From Xanthomonas cucurbitae (GTDB lineage Bacteria; Pseudomonadota; Gammaproteobacteria; Xanthomonadales; Xanthomonadaceae), in contig NZ_MDED01000016.1 in assembly GCF_002939885.1 (NCBI RefSeq), positions 39,734 through 103,733 of the forward strand: a stretch of DNA of 64,000 nucleotides, written 5' to 3'. The translations under genes were made by a program, and so were the position numbers. Below, one piece after another: positions 53,082-62,793 of this stretch; the stretch's first letter is position 1, and the number at the start of each line of letters is the position of its first letter. Under the pieces are notes generated by a model, which was not told the origin of the DNA, did no database searches, and saw only the letters and a list, made by a program, of their open reading frames with translations.

Positions 53082-53117
53082 CATAACGGATTACGTCATA
53101 TAACGCAACCCGTTATG
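53082..53117. promoter_or_regulatory. Palindromic operator of the HigBA operon
   Basis: CATAACGG (53082-53089) is inverted as CCGTTATG (53110-53117), 20 bases apart, with an AT-rich centre (TCATATAAC). The site lies 9 bp upstream of the higB start, as expected for HigA autorepression. Confidence 0.7.
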
Positions 53118-53170
53118 ACCGAATGGTCCGTAGCCGTGGGTCGCTGGCCGCGGGCGCCAGTTGGGTTCGA

Positions 53171-55357
53171 TCAGAACAATGCACCTTGTACCGGCGCACT
53201 GCCAGGCGGCGGCTGGGCTGGCGCTGGCGTGGGGGCAGCACTCGGCGTCGGTTTATCATCGTTGGCACCCAAGCGCCACGCCAGGCCAGAGATGCGCGCG
53301 GCATGCCGTGCGAGGGCCGCGCGGATGACCGGCTCGCTGCCGGCCAGGTGCAGGCGTTGGCGGGCACGGGTGATCCCGGTGTAGAGCAGTTCGCGGCTGA
53401 GGACGCGGGCATCGCGGGTGGGCAGCTGCAGCCAGACGGTGTCGAATTCGCTGCCCTGCGCCTTGTGCACGGTCATGGCGAAGGCGCTCTCGTGGGCCGG
53501 CAGTGCGGCGGGGTGGAAGCCGCGCACCTGGCCGTCGCCATCGCCTGCGAACCAGGCCACCAACGGGCCTTGGGCATGGCCTTGCAGGGGGTTGGCTTCG
53601 CTGCGCAGGCAGATGCCGACGTCGCCATTGAACAGGCCGTGGCGATAGCTGTTTTCGGTAATCAGCAACAGGCGGCCGTGGAACCAGGGCGAGCCGCTGC
53701 CGAGGCGGCGGGTGCCGGCGCCGGTGTCGGCCAGCAGTTGCTCGATGCGCGCATTGAGGCCACGCGCGCCCTGCGGGCCGGTACGTACGGCGGTGAGCAG
53801 GCGCAGGCGACCGGCAGCGCGCAGGGCGTCGGCCGGGTCGTGGGCGTCGGCCAGCGCGCGCCAGTGGGCGAGCAGTGCGTCGTGACCCAGGGCCAGCGGG
53901 TCGTCGCCGTCTTCGTGGAAGTGCACGCCGGCCAACTCGCCGCTGCGCAGCAGGGCGAGCGTGGTGTCGGCATCACCTGCACGGATGGCGTCGGCCAGTG
54001 GGGCCAGCGCGAAATCGTCTGCCTGGCGGTAGCCGCGCAGCAGGTGCACGCGGTGGCCAGTGAGGGGGCTGGTGTCGGCGGCGGCCGGTGGGGAGGCGGC
54101 TGGGGGGCTGCCGAGCAGCGGTTGCAGGGCGTGGGCGTCATCCGGCTGCAGCGCATCGCCGGGGCCGGCGGCCTGCAGGATGGCGGCGAGTACGTCGCCG
54201 GCTTCCACCGAGGGCAGCTGGTCGGCATCGCCGAGCAGGATGAGCTGGGTGCCGTCGGCGACGGCGTCGACCAGCTTGCACATCAACGGGAGGTCGATCA
54301 TGGAGGCCTCGTCGACCACGATCAGGTCGAATGGCAGCGGGTTGTCGGCGGTGTGGCGGAACTGCGGGGAGTCGGGGATGACGCCGAGCAGGCGATGCAG
54401 GGTGCTGGCGCCGGTGGGGAGGGCGGTGTCGCGGTGGGGGGCGGGGGGGGCGTTGCCCTCACCCGCCCTGCGGGCATCCTCTCCCGCAGGCGGGAGAGGG
54501 GACGTATCCGGGGTCGGCGCGGTAGGCGGGAGAGGGGAGGCGTCTGAGTGCTGTGCGGCAGCGTGCTGGGGTAGGCCCTGTTCCATGGCGCGGGCCACCG
54601 CCAGGCGCAGGCTCTCGGCCATGCGCTCGGCGGCGCGGCCGGTGGGGGCGGCCAGGGCGATGCGGGGCGGTGGATGGCCGGCGACCTGCGCCTGGGCGAT
54701 GCGCAGCAGCAGCAAGCGGGCGATGGTGGTGGTCTTGCCGGTGCCGGGGCCGCCAGTGACCAGCAGCAGCGCGCGGCGCAGCGCCAGCGCGGCGGCCTGG
54801 GCCTGGCGGTCGATGGATGGCTCGGGCAGGCCCGTACCCTCACCCGCCCTTCGGGCACCCTCTCCCGGGGGGAGAGGGGATGAGGTGGCGGCGTTGGGGA
54901 ACAGCTGGGCGAAGCGCGGCGCCAGCGCGGCGGGGTCGAACGCGGGCATGGGTTGGGCGGCGATGCGGCGCAGACCCAGGGCCAGGCGACGTTCGTACTC
55001 GCGGTAGCGGCGCAGGTAGAGCAGGCCATGTTCGAGCACCAGCGGGCAGTCGGCGGCGGCAGGCTGGTCGGGCGCGGGCTGGGCGACCCAGCGCGAGGCG
55101 GCGAGTGCGCGTTGCCAGTCGGTGGGATCCGGCAAGGTGGGCGGGAGGCCATCGCGCGGGTCCAGCAGCATCGCGGCGCGGGCCGGGTCCAGCCCGGCAT
55201 GGCCGCTGGTGACGGCCAGCGAGGCGAGCGCGGCACCAGCCAGGACCAGTGGGTCGGTGTCAGAGGCGAGACGCTGCAGGCTTTGTGCGAAGGCCAGGTC
55301 CAGCGTGCGCAGGGCGCCGGCCTGGTTGAGGGCGGTGAGCAGGGGTGGATGACTCAT
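53171..55357 (-). CDS. recD: Exodeoxyribonuclease V subunit alpha, RecD
   Basis: A 728-residue 5'-3' helicase subunit. Walker A is GGPGTGKTTTIARLL at about 204-218, and DEASMIDLPLMCKLVDAV and AMTVHKAQGSEFDTVWLQLP are the later helicase motifs. The ATG overlaps the recB stop (ATGA). Two segments are repeat-derived: residues about 157-174 (SSPLPPGEGARRAGEG) and about 270-305 (DTSPLPPAGEDARRAGEG), translated from the same dispersed palindrome found intergenically. They lie before the Walker A and within a loop, so function may be kept. It is the last gene of the recC-recB-recD operon. Confidence 0.93.
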   Translation of the reverse strand: MSHPPLLTALNQAGALRTLDLAFAQSLQRLASDTDPLVLAGAALASLAVTSGHAGLDPARAAMLLDPRDGLPPTLPDPTDWQRALAASRWVAQPAPDQPAAADCPLVLEHGLLYLRRYREYERRLALGLRRIAAQPMPAFDPAALAPRFAQLFPNAATSSPLPPGEGARRAGEGTGLPEPSIDRQAQAAALALRRALLLVTGGPGTGKTTTIARLLLLRIAQAQVAGHPPPRIALAAPTGRAAERMAESLRLAVARAMEQGLPQHAAAQHSDASPLPPTAPTPDTSPLPPAGEDARRAGEGNAPPAPHRDTALPTGASTLHRLLGVIPDSPQFRHTADNPLPFDLIVVDEASMIDLPLMCKLVDAVADGTQLILLGDADQLPSVEAGDVLAAILQAAGPGDALQPDDAHALQPLLGSPPAASPPAAADTSPLTGHRVHLLRGYRQADDFALAPLADAIRAGDADTTLALLRSGELAGVHFHEDGDDPLALGHDALLAHWRALADAHDPADALRAAGRLRLLTAVRTGPQGARGLNARIEQLLADTGAGTRRLGSGSPWFHGRLLLITENSYRHGLFNGDVGICLRSEANPLQGHAQGPLVAWFAGDGDGQVRGFHPAALPAHESAFAMTVHKAQGSEFDTVWLQLPTRDARVLSRELLYTGITRARQRLHLAGSEPVIRAALARHAARISGLAWRLGANDDKPTPSAAPTPAPAQPPPGSAPVQGALF
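54455..54540. repeat. Dispersed palindromic repeat translated inside recD (copy A)
   Basis: CCTCACCCGCCCTGCGGGCATCC and CTCCCGCAGGCGGGAGAGGGG occur here in the plus strand, the same unit as at 4321 and 11917. It continues to a shorter GGCGGGAGAGGGGAGGCG. The recD frame stays open across it. Confidence 0.8.
54836..54882. repeat. Dispersed palindromic repeat translated inside recD (copy B)
   Basis: CCTCACCCGCCCTTCGGGCACCCTCTCCCGGGGGGAGAGGGG, the same repeat family, in frame with recD. Confidence 0.8.
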
Positions 55358-58300
55358 GGGGTGGGGGGTCCCAGGGCGGACGGACCCTCACCCCAACCCC
55401 TCTCCCGAGGGGAAAGGGGCTTTGGGGCGGCGCTCTCTTGCAGGGAGAGGGGCGTTAGGGCGTCGCTGGAACCGGGGTCTATCGGATTGCCGGCGAACAG
55501 GGCGTCCAGCGCCTGGACCAGCATCGGGTCGAAACGCCAGGCGTAGACGCCGGGCGCGGGTGCGCTGTCGCGCGGGGAGTCGGCCCCGGCGAGCGGTACG
55601 TCCATGGCGTCGGGCACGGCCTGGTCCGTGCACTGGCGTCCGGCATCCAGGCCACGGCAGAACAGGTAACGCACGCCGCCGAAGTCGCGGGCGTAGTCGT
55701 AGGCCTCGCCCAGGCGGAAGCGCAGCCAGCGGTGCAGGGCTACGGTGTAGATCAGTGCCTGCAAGGTGTATTCGCTATGCGCCATGGCGCGGGCCAGGGC
55801 GTCGGGGGCGTAGCTGGGCAGACGGTTGGATTTGTAGTCCAGCACGTACCAGCGGCCGTCGACGGTGTAGGTCAGGTCGATCAGGCCGGTCATCAGGCCT
55901 TCCAGGCGCTGGCGTGCGCCGAAGGCCTGGCGATCGCCGGCCACCCCGAAGCGGTGCAGCAGCGCCAGCAACGCGTCCACGCGGGTGGGCTGCATGGCGA
56001 AGTGGAATTCCATTTCGTTGCGGCGCTGCGGCTCGGGGACGGCGGCCAGGGCGGTGCCTTCGGGCAGGGTCACGGTGAGGGTGTTGCCGATCAGCGCGGT
56101 GAGCATGTGCAGGCCGTCATCGTGTTCGTCCTGCGCATAGCCGCCGCGTTGCAGCGCGTCGATGATGGGGGCGGCCTGGCCGTCGGGGGCGGGGTCGCCA
56201 GGGCGCCAGCGCTGCCAGGCGGCGAAGTCGCAGCGCTCGAACACGTCGTGCATCACCACGCCGAAGCGGTTGCCGGCAAAGCGCGCATCGAACGGCTCGG
56301 CTTCGGTGACCACTGCCGCGGCGTCGCTGGCGGCCGGTTCGTCGGTGCCGCCACTACCCACCACGGTGGCGCTGGCCATGGGGTCGGTGGCCGCACCGGC
56401 ATCGGCGTTGGCCAGCTGGGTGAAGCTGTAGACCCACCATTCCGGGGCGATATGCCGATGCGGGATGCGCGCAGGCGGCACCTGCGCGTCGGGCGGTGGC
56501 GGCAGGCGCGGCAGGTTGGCCGGCGGGGTGCTGGTGTCGATCACCACCGTGCCCTCGCCCGCCGCGCCCTGCAGCGCATCGGGCGCGCGCAGCATGTCGG
56601 CCAATGGGGTGCGTTCGTGCTGGTGGAAGCTGCCGCTGGCGATCCACAGCGCGTGCTCGGCGCGGGTCAGGCCGACGTAGAGCAGGCGCGCATCTTCGGC
56701 GCGCTGTTCCTGCTTCCAGGCCGCTTCGGCATCGCTCCAGGCGGGGTCGTTCTTATCCCGGCTCCATTTGGACACGTTCCAGTGCAATTGGCGGCCAAGG
56801 TCCGGCGCATGCACCACACAATGGCGGCCGGCGCCCTTGTCGCTGCGACCGATGCCGATGTACGGCAGGAATACCAGCGGATATTCCAGGCCCTTGCTCT
56901 TGTGCAGGGTGACGATCTGCACGCGGCGTGCGTCCGATTCCAGCCGCAGTTGCTGGGCCTCGTCGTTGTCGTCAGCATTGGCGATGCGGCGCGCCAGCCA
57001 GTCCACCAGGCCGTGCGGGCCGAGTGCGCGCGCGTCGGCTTCCTGCAGCAGTTCGGCCAGTTGCAGGTAATTGGTGAGGCGGCGTTCGCCATCGACCAGG
57101 GCGAGCAGGCGTTGCCCGTGCGCGGCGCCGAGTTCGCCGATCAGCGCCAGCGGGCCGCCGCGTTGCCAGCGTTCGCGCCAGTCCAGCGCCTGCTGCTGCC
57201 AGCGGCGGTGACGCTCGCCGTCGTGTTCCAGGGTGGCGATGGCGATGGCGTCCTGCCCGATCAGCACCGTGGCCAGTGCGGCGCGCAGGCGGCTGTCGTC
57301 GCCCGGGTCGAGCAAGGCCTGCAGCAGCGCCAGCAGTTCCAGCGCTTCGTCGGTGGCGAACAGGCTCTGCTTGCCGGCGGCCACGGCGGGAATGCCCACC
57401 GCACCCAGCGCCTGCTGGATGCGGGTGGCCTCGCCATGGCTACGCACCAGCACCGCGATGTCGCCGGCCTGCACCGGACGTGCGTTGATGGTGGCGGTGC
57501 CATCGCGGCCAGCGGCCAGCCAGCCGCGGATCGCGGCCACGCAGGCGGCGGTGGCCAGCTCGCGGGCGCGGCCGGCGCTCCAGGGCTTGGGTTTGCCTTT
57601 CGTGGGCGGCGGTGGTTCTGGGGCGCGCCACAGTGTGAGCGCCGGGGCGGTGGCGCCTTCGTGTTGCAGGTCGGTGTCCAGGCGCTTGGTGCCCGGCTGC
57701 ACCGGGTGGAAGGCGATGCCGTCGGTGAGGAAGGCATCGGTGTAGCCGGCCTGCGCGTACAGCGCATCGATCGCCGCCAGCACGCCCGGGCGGGAGCGGA
57801 AATTGTGGCTCAACGGCGGGGCCAGTTCGGCGCTGACGGCCGCAGCCAGGTAGGTGCGCACATCACCGCCGCGGAAACCGTAGATGGCCTGCTTGGGGTC
57901 ACCGATCAGAAACAGCGACGGCGCAAACCCGGCCGCCAGCGCGAGCGCGCCGTTGCCGAACACGTTGGAAAAAATCGCCCACTGGCGGTCGTCGGTGTCC
58001 TGGAATTCGTCCACCAGCGCGATGGCGTACTGCGCGCGCAGGCGCCTGACCAGGGCGTCGGCCTGCGGGCCTTCCAGCGCGTGCGCCACGCCATCGACCA
58101 GGTCGTCGTAGGTCTGCACGCGGCGCTGGCGCTTGAGCAGGGCCAGCCGGGCGATGGCATCTTCGCGCAGGGCGTGCAGCAGGCGGATGCGGCGGCGTGT
58201 CCGCCATTGCTCGACACGGGCCAGCGCGGTGAGATAGCCATCGATGGCGTGACTCAGCGGCGAGGCCGGGGTGCGATCGACGAACTTCTTGTTGGTGCCT

Positions 58301-59325
58301 GCGGCCAGGTCGGCCGCGGTCAACTTGACCAGCTTGGGATGCGGGGTGCTGTCCTGCGACGGTGTCGCAGCGAAATCCTCGAACCAGTGCCACAGCGCGG
58401 TGAGCCAGTCGGGTTTGTAGCTGACCTTGCTCAGCACGCCGCCGTCGATGGCGGCCATGAGGGTTTCGAAAAACGCCGTGCCATGGGCCTGGAAGGCAAC
58501 CGCCAGGGCGTGGCTGGCGGCATGCACGGCCTGCAGCAAGGCGGCGGCATCGTCGGTGTCGGCGCAGACCGCCGGTAGCAGCACGGTGTGGCGCAACAAG
58601 GCGCGCAGATCCGTGGCCAGCGCCGGCGGGCCACCGGACCACAGGGCGATCAGGTCTTCGGCCATCACCGCATCGGCGGCGCGCTGGCGCCACAGGTCGG
58701 CGGCCACTTCGCCCAGCAGTTCGCGATCGTTGGCAAGCAGTTGCGGAGCGGCGAAGGCCTGGCCGCTTTCCAGTGCATGTTCGCGCAGCACGCGGGCACA
58801 GAAGCCGTGGATGGTGAACACCGCGGCCAGGTCGATTTCTTCCACTGCCTGCTGCAGGCGGCGGTGCAGCGCGGCCGGGGTTTCGGTGCCGTTGGCTAGA
58901 TGCGTGGCGAGGATGGCGCGGGTGAGGAGCGCGTCGGGGGCTTCCTTTGCGGGTGATGGTGCGTCGGCGGTGTGGGTGGTCGCGGCCTGGGCCGCTCCTA
59001 CGGATGCAGAAGGCGCATCGTACGTCTGCGTGGTGGTTGGATCGGTCGCGCCCGGGTGCGCTCCTACGATGGCGCGCGAGGCGTCGGGCACCAGCGTGGC
59101 GGCCAGCACCAGGCGTTCGCGGATCCGCCGGCGCAGTTCCTGGGTGGCGGCCTCGGTAAAGGTCACCGCCAGGATCTGGCCGATGCGCAGGCCGCGCTCG
59201 ACCACCAGACGGGTGAACAACGTGGCCAGGGTGAAGGTCTTGCCGGTGCCGGCGCTGGCTTCGATCAGGCGCACGCCATCCAGCGGTAGCTGCAGATACG
59301 GGTCGGTGACGGTGGGCGCGCTCAT
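55354..59325 (-). CDS. recB: Exodeoxyribonuclease V subunit beta, RecB
   Basis: A 1323-residue helicase-nuclease. Walker A is ASAGTGKTF (residues 23-31); helicase motif II and III are in VDEFQDTDDRQWAIF; the UvrD-type VQIVTLHKSKGLEYPLVFLP follows. The C-terminal nuclease domain has GLIDLTYTVDGRWYVLDYKSNR, with the D-x-K catalytic motif near residue 1158. ATG 59325 overlaps the recC stop (ATGA). Residues about 85-122 are encoded by two dispersed-repeat half-units (IVGAHPGATDP and SVGAAQAATT), which is unusual in RecB. RecBCD degrades foreign linear DNA and loads RecA at Chi sites. Confidence 0.94.
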   Translation of the reverse strand: MSAPTVTDPYLQLPLDGVRLIEASAGTGKTFTLATLFTRLVVERGLRIGQILAVTFTEAATQELRRRIRERLVLAATLVPDASRAIVGAHPGATDPTTTQTYDAPSASVGAAQAATTHTADAPSPAKEAPDALLTRAILATHLANGTETPAALHRRLQQAVEEIDLAAVFTIHGFCARVLREHALESGQAFAAPQLLANDRELLGEVAADLWRQRAADAVMAEDLIALWSGGPPALATDLRALLRHTVLLPAVCADTDDAAALLQAVHAASHALAVAFQAHGTAFFETLMAAIDGGVLSKVSYKPDWLTALWHWFEDFAATPSQDSTPHPKLVKLTAADLAAGTNKKFVDRTPASPLSHAIDGYLTALARVEQWRTRRRIRLLHALREDAIARLALLKRQRRVQTYDDLVDGVAHALEGPQADALVRRLRAQYAIALVDEFQDTDDRQWAIFSNVFGNGALALAAGFAPSLFLIGDPKQAIYGFRGGDVRTYLAAAVSAELAPPLSHNFRSRPGVLAAIDALYAQAGYTDAFLTDGIAFHPVQPGTKRLDTDLQHEGATAPALTLWRAPEPPPPTKGKPKPWSAGRARELATAACVAAIRGWLAAGRDGTATINARPVQAGDIAVLVRSHGEATRIQQALGAVGIPAVAAGKQSLFATDEALELLALLQALLDPGDDSRLRAALATVLIGQDAIAIATLEHDGERHRRWQQQALDWRERWQRGGPLALIGELGAAHGQRLLALVDGERRLTNYLQLAELLQEADARALGPHGLVDWLARRIANADDNDEAQQLRLESDARRVQIVTLHKSKGLEYPLVFLPYIGIGRSDKGAGRHCVVHAPDLGRQLHWNVSKWSRDKNDPAWSDAEAAWKQEQRAEDARLLYVGLTRAEHALWIASGSFHQHERTPLADMLRAPDALQGAAGEGTVVIDTSTPPANLPRLPPPPDAQVPPARIPHRHIAPEWWVYSFTQLANADAGAATDPMASATVVGSGGTDEPAASDAAAVVTEAEPFDARFAGNRFGVVMHDVFERCDFAAWQRWRPGDPAPDGQAAPIIDALQRGGYAQDEHDDGLHMLTALIGNTLTVTLPEGTALAAVPEPQRRNEMEFHFAMQPTRVDALLALLHRFGVAGDRQAFGARQRLEGLMTGLIDLTYTVDGRWYVLDYKSNRLPSYAPDALARAMAHSEYTLQALIYTVALHRWLRFRLGEAYDYARDFGGVRYLFCRGLDAGRQCTDQAVPDAMDVPLAGADSPRDSAPAPGVYAWRFDPMLVQALDALFAGNPIDPGSSDALTPLSLQESAAPKPLSPRERGWGEGPSALGPPTP
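58977..59070. repeat. Two GTAGGAGCGCAC-family repeat units inside recB
   Basis: GTCGCGGCCTGGGCCGCTCCTAC at about 58978-59001 and GTCGCGCCCGGGTGCGCTCCTACGATGG at about 59045-59072 are units of the repeat at 8146-8211, separated by unique sequence. They fall in the recB reading frame between the Walker A helix and the rest of domain 1A. Confidence 0.8.
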
Positions 59326-62300
59326 TCGCCGTCGTCCTGTGCGCCATGCCAGTGCCGCCAGCTGTCGATCACGCGCTGCGGATCCAGCGCGGCCTCGGTG
59401 TTGGCGCGTTCCAGCAGGTCGTAGAGCCGATGGCTGGTGCTGGCAAACGCACTGAACCGCTGCGCATCGGCGAACGGGTCGCGTCCGCGGTTGACCAAGC
59501 GCAGTTCCGGGCTGTGCGATTCGCTCCAGCCGAAGCTGGACTGCCACTGCCCCGCCGCCTCCTTGATGGCCTTGTCCAGATCGTCGCTGCGCGCGGCCTG
59601 GTGATATTTCCAGCTGCTGTACGGCGCAAATGGCAGCGGTGCCTGCAGGCCTTGTCGATACAGCTGCAGCAGTTCGCCCAGCGCGGCTTGCGCCTGCGCC
59701 GGCGACAGCGGCTGCGCATCGATGGGATGCGGGCCCAGGCCGTCGTCGTGCTCGAAGAAGCGCACGTATGGCACCTGCTCGCCAGCGGCGCGCAGCAACA
59801 ACCATTCCAGCCCGTGGCCAATCGCATTGCGCCCGGTGAGCGCGCCCACCTGCACGCGGCCCACGCCGTGCGCATACCAGCCGGGCACGCGGCCATGCAG
59901 CGCGACATCGCCGATCTGCACCTGCAGCCGCTGCGACTGCGCGTCGGCCTCGCCACGCCATTGCTGGAAGGCCTGCGCGTACGGGCGCAATTGCGCCAGC
60001 CGCTCGTCGAGCTGGCGACGCCCCAGCGGGCCGGACGGCAGCAACGCGCGTGCGCGCAGACGTTCGTACAGCCCGTCCACGTCGTCGGCCACTGCAGCCT
60101 CGAACACCTGTTGCTGCAAGCCGTAGTGATCCAGCCCGCGGGTGGGTGCGAGCAGCGGTTCCAGGTCGCTGTCTTCGCTGGCCGGATCGGGCAGGCGCAT
60201 CCCTAGGCGATGGCGCAGGAACTGCCCGGCCGGGTCGCCGAACAGCCGGCGCAACGCGTCGATGGAGATGCTGCCCGGCAATCCGCTGTCGTCGGCCGGC
60301 AGCGCGCCGGCCACCCACGGCGCCAGCGGCTGGCGCTGGCCGGTGAGGCTGTCCACCGCCGGACGCCATTGCCGGCGATAGCTGAAACGACGCGGGTCCA
60401 TGCCCGCTTCGCTCTGCGCACCGAAGGCGGCCGCGGCGAACGGCTGCAGCGGGTGGTGCACCACCAAGGTGTCGTCGGCATCGGCGGCGGCGTGGGAGTG
60501 CGCCGCGGTAGCCAGCAATTCGCTGACCAGCACCGAGGACTCGCGCGGACTGCCATCGCGCGCATCGGCGCCGAGATAGCTCAGGTAGAACACGTCCTGT
60601 GCGGAGGCGAACAATTGCAGGAACAGGAAGCGGTCGTCCTCGCGGGTGGAGCGGTCGCCGTGGCGGCGGCGCTCGGTGCCCAGTTCGGCGGTAAGGCGAT
60701 TGAGCCCGGCGGCCGGGTCGCGGCGCGGAAAATCGCCGTCGTTCATGCCCAGCAGGCAGATCACCCGGAATGGCAGCAGGCGCATCGGCACCATGCGCCC
60801 GAAACTGATGCCACCGGTGAGCAGCGGCGCGCGTGTATCCGATTCGCCCAGCACTGCGGCAAAGTGCGCACGCACCACCTCGGCCGGCACGCTGCCGGCG
60901 TACTGCGCGCGCTGCGCATCGCGGGCGAACTGGTCGATGAGGCTGCGCAGCCGGTCCAACGCGCGCTGCGCACGCGCGGCCGAGGGGGCGGCGGGAATCA
61001 GCGCGTCCAGCAGCTCCAGCAGGCGCTCGCGCCAGGCGGCCGGCGGCAGCGCCTCGGCCAGTGCGGCCTGGTGCCGCTCCAGCACGCGCAGCAGGCGCAG
61101 CAGCGTGTCCAGCGCGGCCAGTGCGCTGCCTTCCAGCTGCGGCCACGGCGCCACGCCGTCGATATCGTCCTCGGCACCACTGGCGTGGCCAAGCAGCAGC
61201 CGGTCCAGCGCGAAGCGCCAGGTGTAGGCGTCGTCGCCCGGTGCCTGGTGATGGCGCCGATGCGCCGCATCCAGGCCCCAGCGCGCGCCGGCAGCATGCA
61301 GCCAGCCGCGCAGGCGTTCCAGCCCGGCCTCGTCCAGCCCGGCCGCTTCGGCGATCGGCGCGCTGGCAATCAGGTCCAGGATTTCGTGCAGGCCGAAGCG
61401 TGCGATCGGCAACTTCAGCAGGGTGAGAAACACCTCGGCCAGCGGTTCGCTCGCCAGCGGGCTGGCGTCGGCCAAGGCATAAGGCAATGCATCCTCACTG
61501 CCGTGGCTGCCGAACACCGCGTCCAGATACGGCACGTACGGGTCGATATCCGGCGACAGCACCGCGATCTCGCGCGGCTGCAGCGGCGGTTCGAAGCGCG
61601 CATCGTCCAGCAATGCACGCAGCTGATCGTGCAGCACCTGCAGCTCGCGCAAGCGCGTATGGCAGGCGTGCACCTGCAGGCTGGGATCGTGCCGATTCAC
61701 CGCCGGCAATGCGGCCGGCACCGCCGGGGCGCGGCGATGGAACAGGTCGCTCTGCATGCGCCGCAACAGGCTGTCGCCCAGGCCGCCGTCAGCGAGCAGG
61801 CGGCGGCCGGACTCCAGCGGATCGGCATAGGCGGCGATTTCGGCCAGCGGGTGCACCACTTCGTAATCGCCGATCAAGGCCATGAAGTCGCGGCCGGCTG
61901 CACCCCAGGCCTGCAGCAGCGGGTTTTCCTGCACCTGATCGGCGAACAATGCCGCCGCCCCGCCCTCGCGGCGGCGTTGCCACAGGGTTTGCAGATCGCC
62001 CCAATACCCTTGCGTGGGCGTGGGCAGATAGAAATGCAGCGTGCCCACGCGCGCTTGCGTGGCCAGCACGCGCAACACGTCGGGCGAGATATTGAGGATG
62101 GCGAAGGCAAACAGCCGCGCCGGCAAGCCCTGCGGCAGCGGACCGTCAGCGCGCGCATAGCGATCCAGGTACTGGCCGATGCGGCGCGCGCGGTATTGCC
62201 GGCCAGTGGCGATGCTACGCCACAGCCGCGCCTGCGGATCATCGGCATCGGCGCCGCCTTCCCAACGCAGCAACCAGTCGCGGCGCCAGGCCTGGTACTT

Positions 62301-62726
62301 CTCGAACACGCTGCCCAGCTCGCCGGCCAGCGCCCACGGCTTGAGCACATCGCCATCGGACAGATAGCCGGCCAGCGGCGCCAGTGCCGCATCGCTGCCC
62401 AGATCGGCCTGCAGCGCGGCGTACAGCCGCCACTGCGTGGTGGCCATGTCCAGATCGTCGTCGGCCGGGCCGAGGTTGCGCTCCAGCGCGCGCGCCACGA
62501 ATTCGCCGGGGGTCAGAAACTCCAGATTCGCCGCCACGCCGTGCTCGGCCGCCAGCGTGGACTGCAGCCAGCGCCGCATCGCCACCTGCGGAATCAGCAC
62601 CACTTCCGGCTGCAACAACGGCTGCCCGGGCACCGGCCGGCGCAGCTCCTGCGCCAGCAGGGCAGCCAGGGTATCCAGCGTGTTGGAAGGATAAAGACGG
62701 AAATCGGGCGCGGAAGCAAGGTGCAT
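59322..62726 (-). CDS. recC: Exodeoxyribonuclease V subunit gamma, RecC
   Basis: A 1134-residue Chi-recognition subunit. The N-terminal EVVLIPQVAMRRWLQSTLAAEHGVAANLEF resembles the degenerate helicase of RecC. FLFLQLFASAQDVFYLSYLG, then RESSVLVSELL, is another RecC landmark. ATG 62726 overlaps nothing upstream; the operon runs recC-recB-recD leftward. Upstream the transcript starts close to the IS-like element. Sequence length and operon order match X. campestris-type recCBD. Confidence 0.93.
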   Translation of the reverse strand: MHLASAPDFRLYPSNTLDTLAALLAQELRRPVPGQPLLQPEVVLIPQVAMRRWLQSTLAAEHGVAANLEFLTPGEFVARALERNLGPADDDLDMATTQWRLYAALQADLGSDAALAPLAGYLSDGDVLKPWALAGELGSVFEKYQAWRRDWLLRWEGGADADDPQARLWRSIATGRQYRARRIGQYLDRYARADGPLPQGLPARLFAFAILNISPDVLRVLATQARVGTLHFYLPTPTQGYWGDLQTLWQRRREGGAAALFADQVQENPLLQAWGAAGRDFMALIGDYEVVHPLAEIAAYADPLESGRRLLADGGLGDSLLRRMQSDLFHRRAPAVPAALPAVNRHDPSLQVHACHTRLRELQVLHDQLRALLDDARFEPPLQPREIAVLSPDIDPYVPYLDAVFGSHGSEDALPYALADASPLASEPLAEVFLTLLKLPIARFGLHEILDLIASAPIAEAAGLDEAGLERLRGWLHAAGARWGLDAAHRRHHQAPGDDAYTWRFALDRLLLGHASGAEDDIDGVAPWPQLEGSALAALDTLLRLLRVLERHQAALAEALPPAAWRERLLELLDALIPAAPSAARAQRALDRLRSLIDQFARDAQRAQYAGSVPAEVVRAHFAAVLGESDTRAPLLTGGISFGRMVPMRLLPFRVICLLGMNDGDFPRRDPAAGLNRLTAELGTERRRHGDRSTREDDRFLFLQLFASAQDVFYLSYLGADARDGSPRESSVLVSELLATAAHSHAAADADDTLVVHHPLQPFAAAAFGAQSEAGMDPRRFSYRRQWRPAVDSLTGQRQPLAPWVAGALPADDSGLPGSISIDALRRLFGDPAGQFLRHRLGMRLPDPASEDSDLEPLLAPTRGLDHYGLQQQVFEAAVADDVDGLYERLRARALLPSGPLGRRQLDERLAQLRPYAQAFQQWRGEADAQSQRLQVQIGDVALHGRVPGWYAHGVGRVQVGALTGRNAIGHGLEWLLLRAAGEQVPYVRFFEHDDGLGPHPIDAQPLSPAQAQAALGELLQLYRQGLQAPLPFAPYSSWKYHQAARSDDLDKAIKEAAGQWQSSFGWSESHSPELRLVNRGRDPFADAQRFSAFASTSHRLYDLLERANTEAALDPQRVIDSWRHWHGAQDDGE

Positions 62727-62793
62727 ATGTGCGGCATTGTGCCGGATGCGTGCGCGAGGCGCAGTCTGACCCTATCCGCGGCGGACCCTAGTC

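Noticed and set aside
55732..58578. A 948-codon plus-strand frame over recB
   Set aside because: Shadow of the GC-rich gene; recB motifs are intact on the minus strand.
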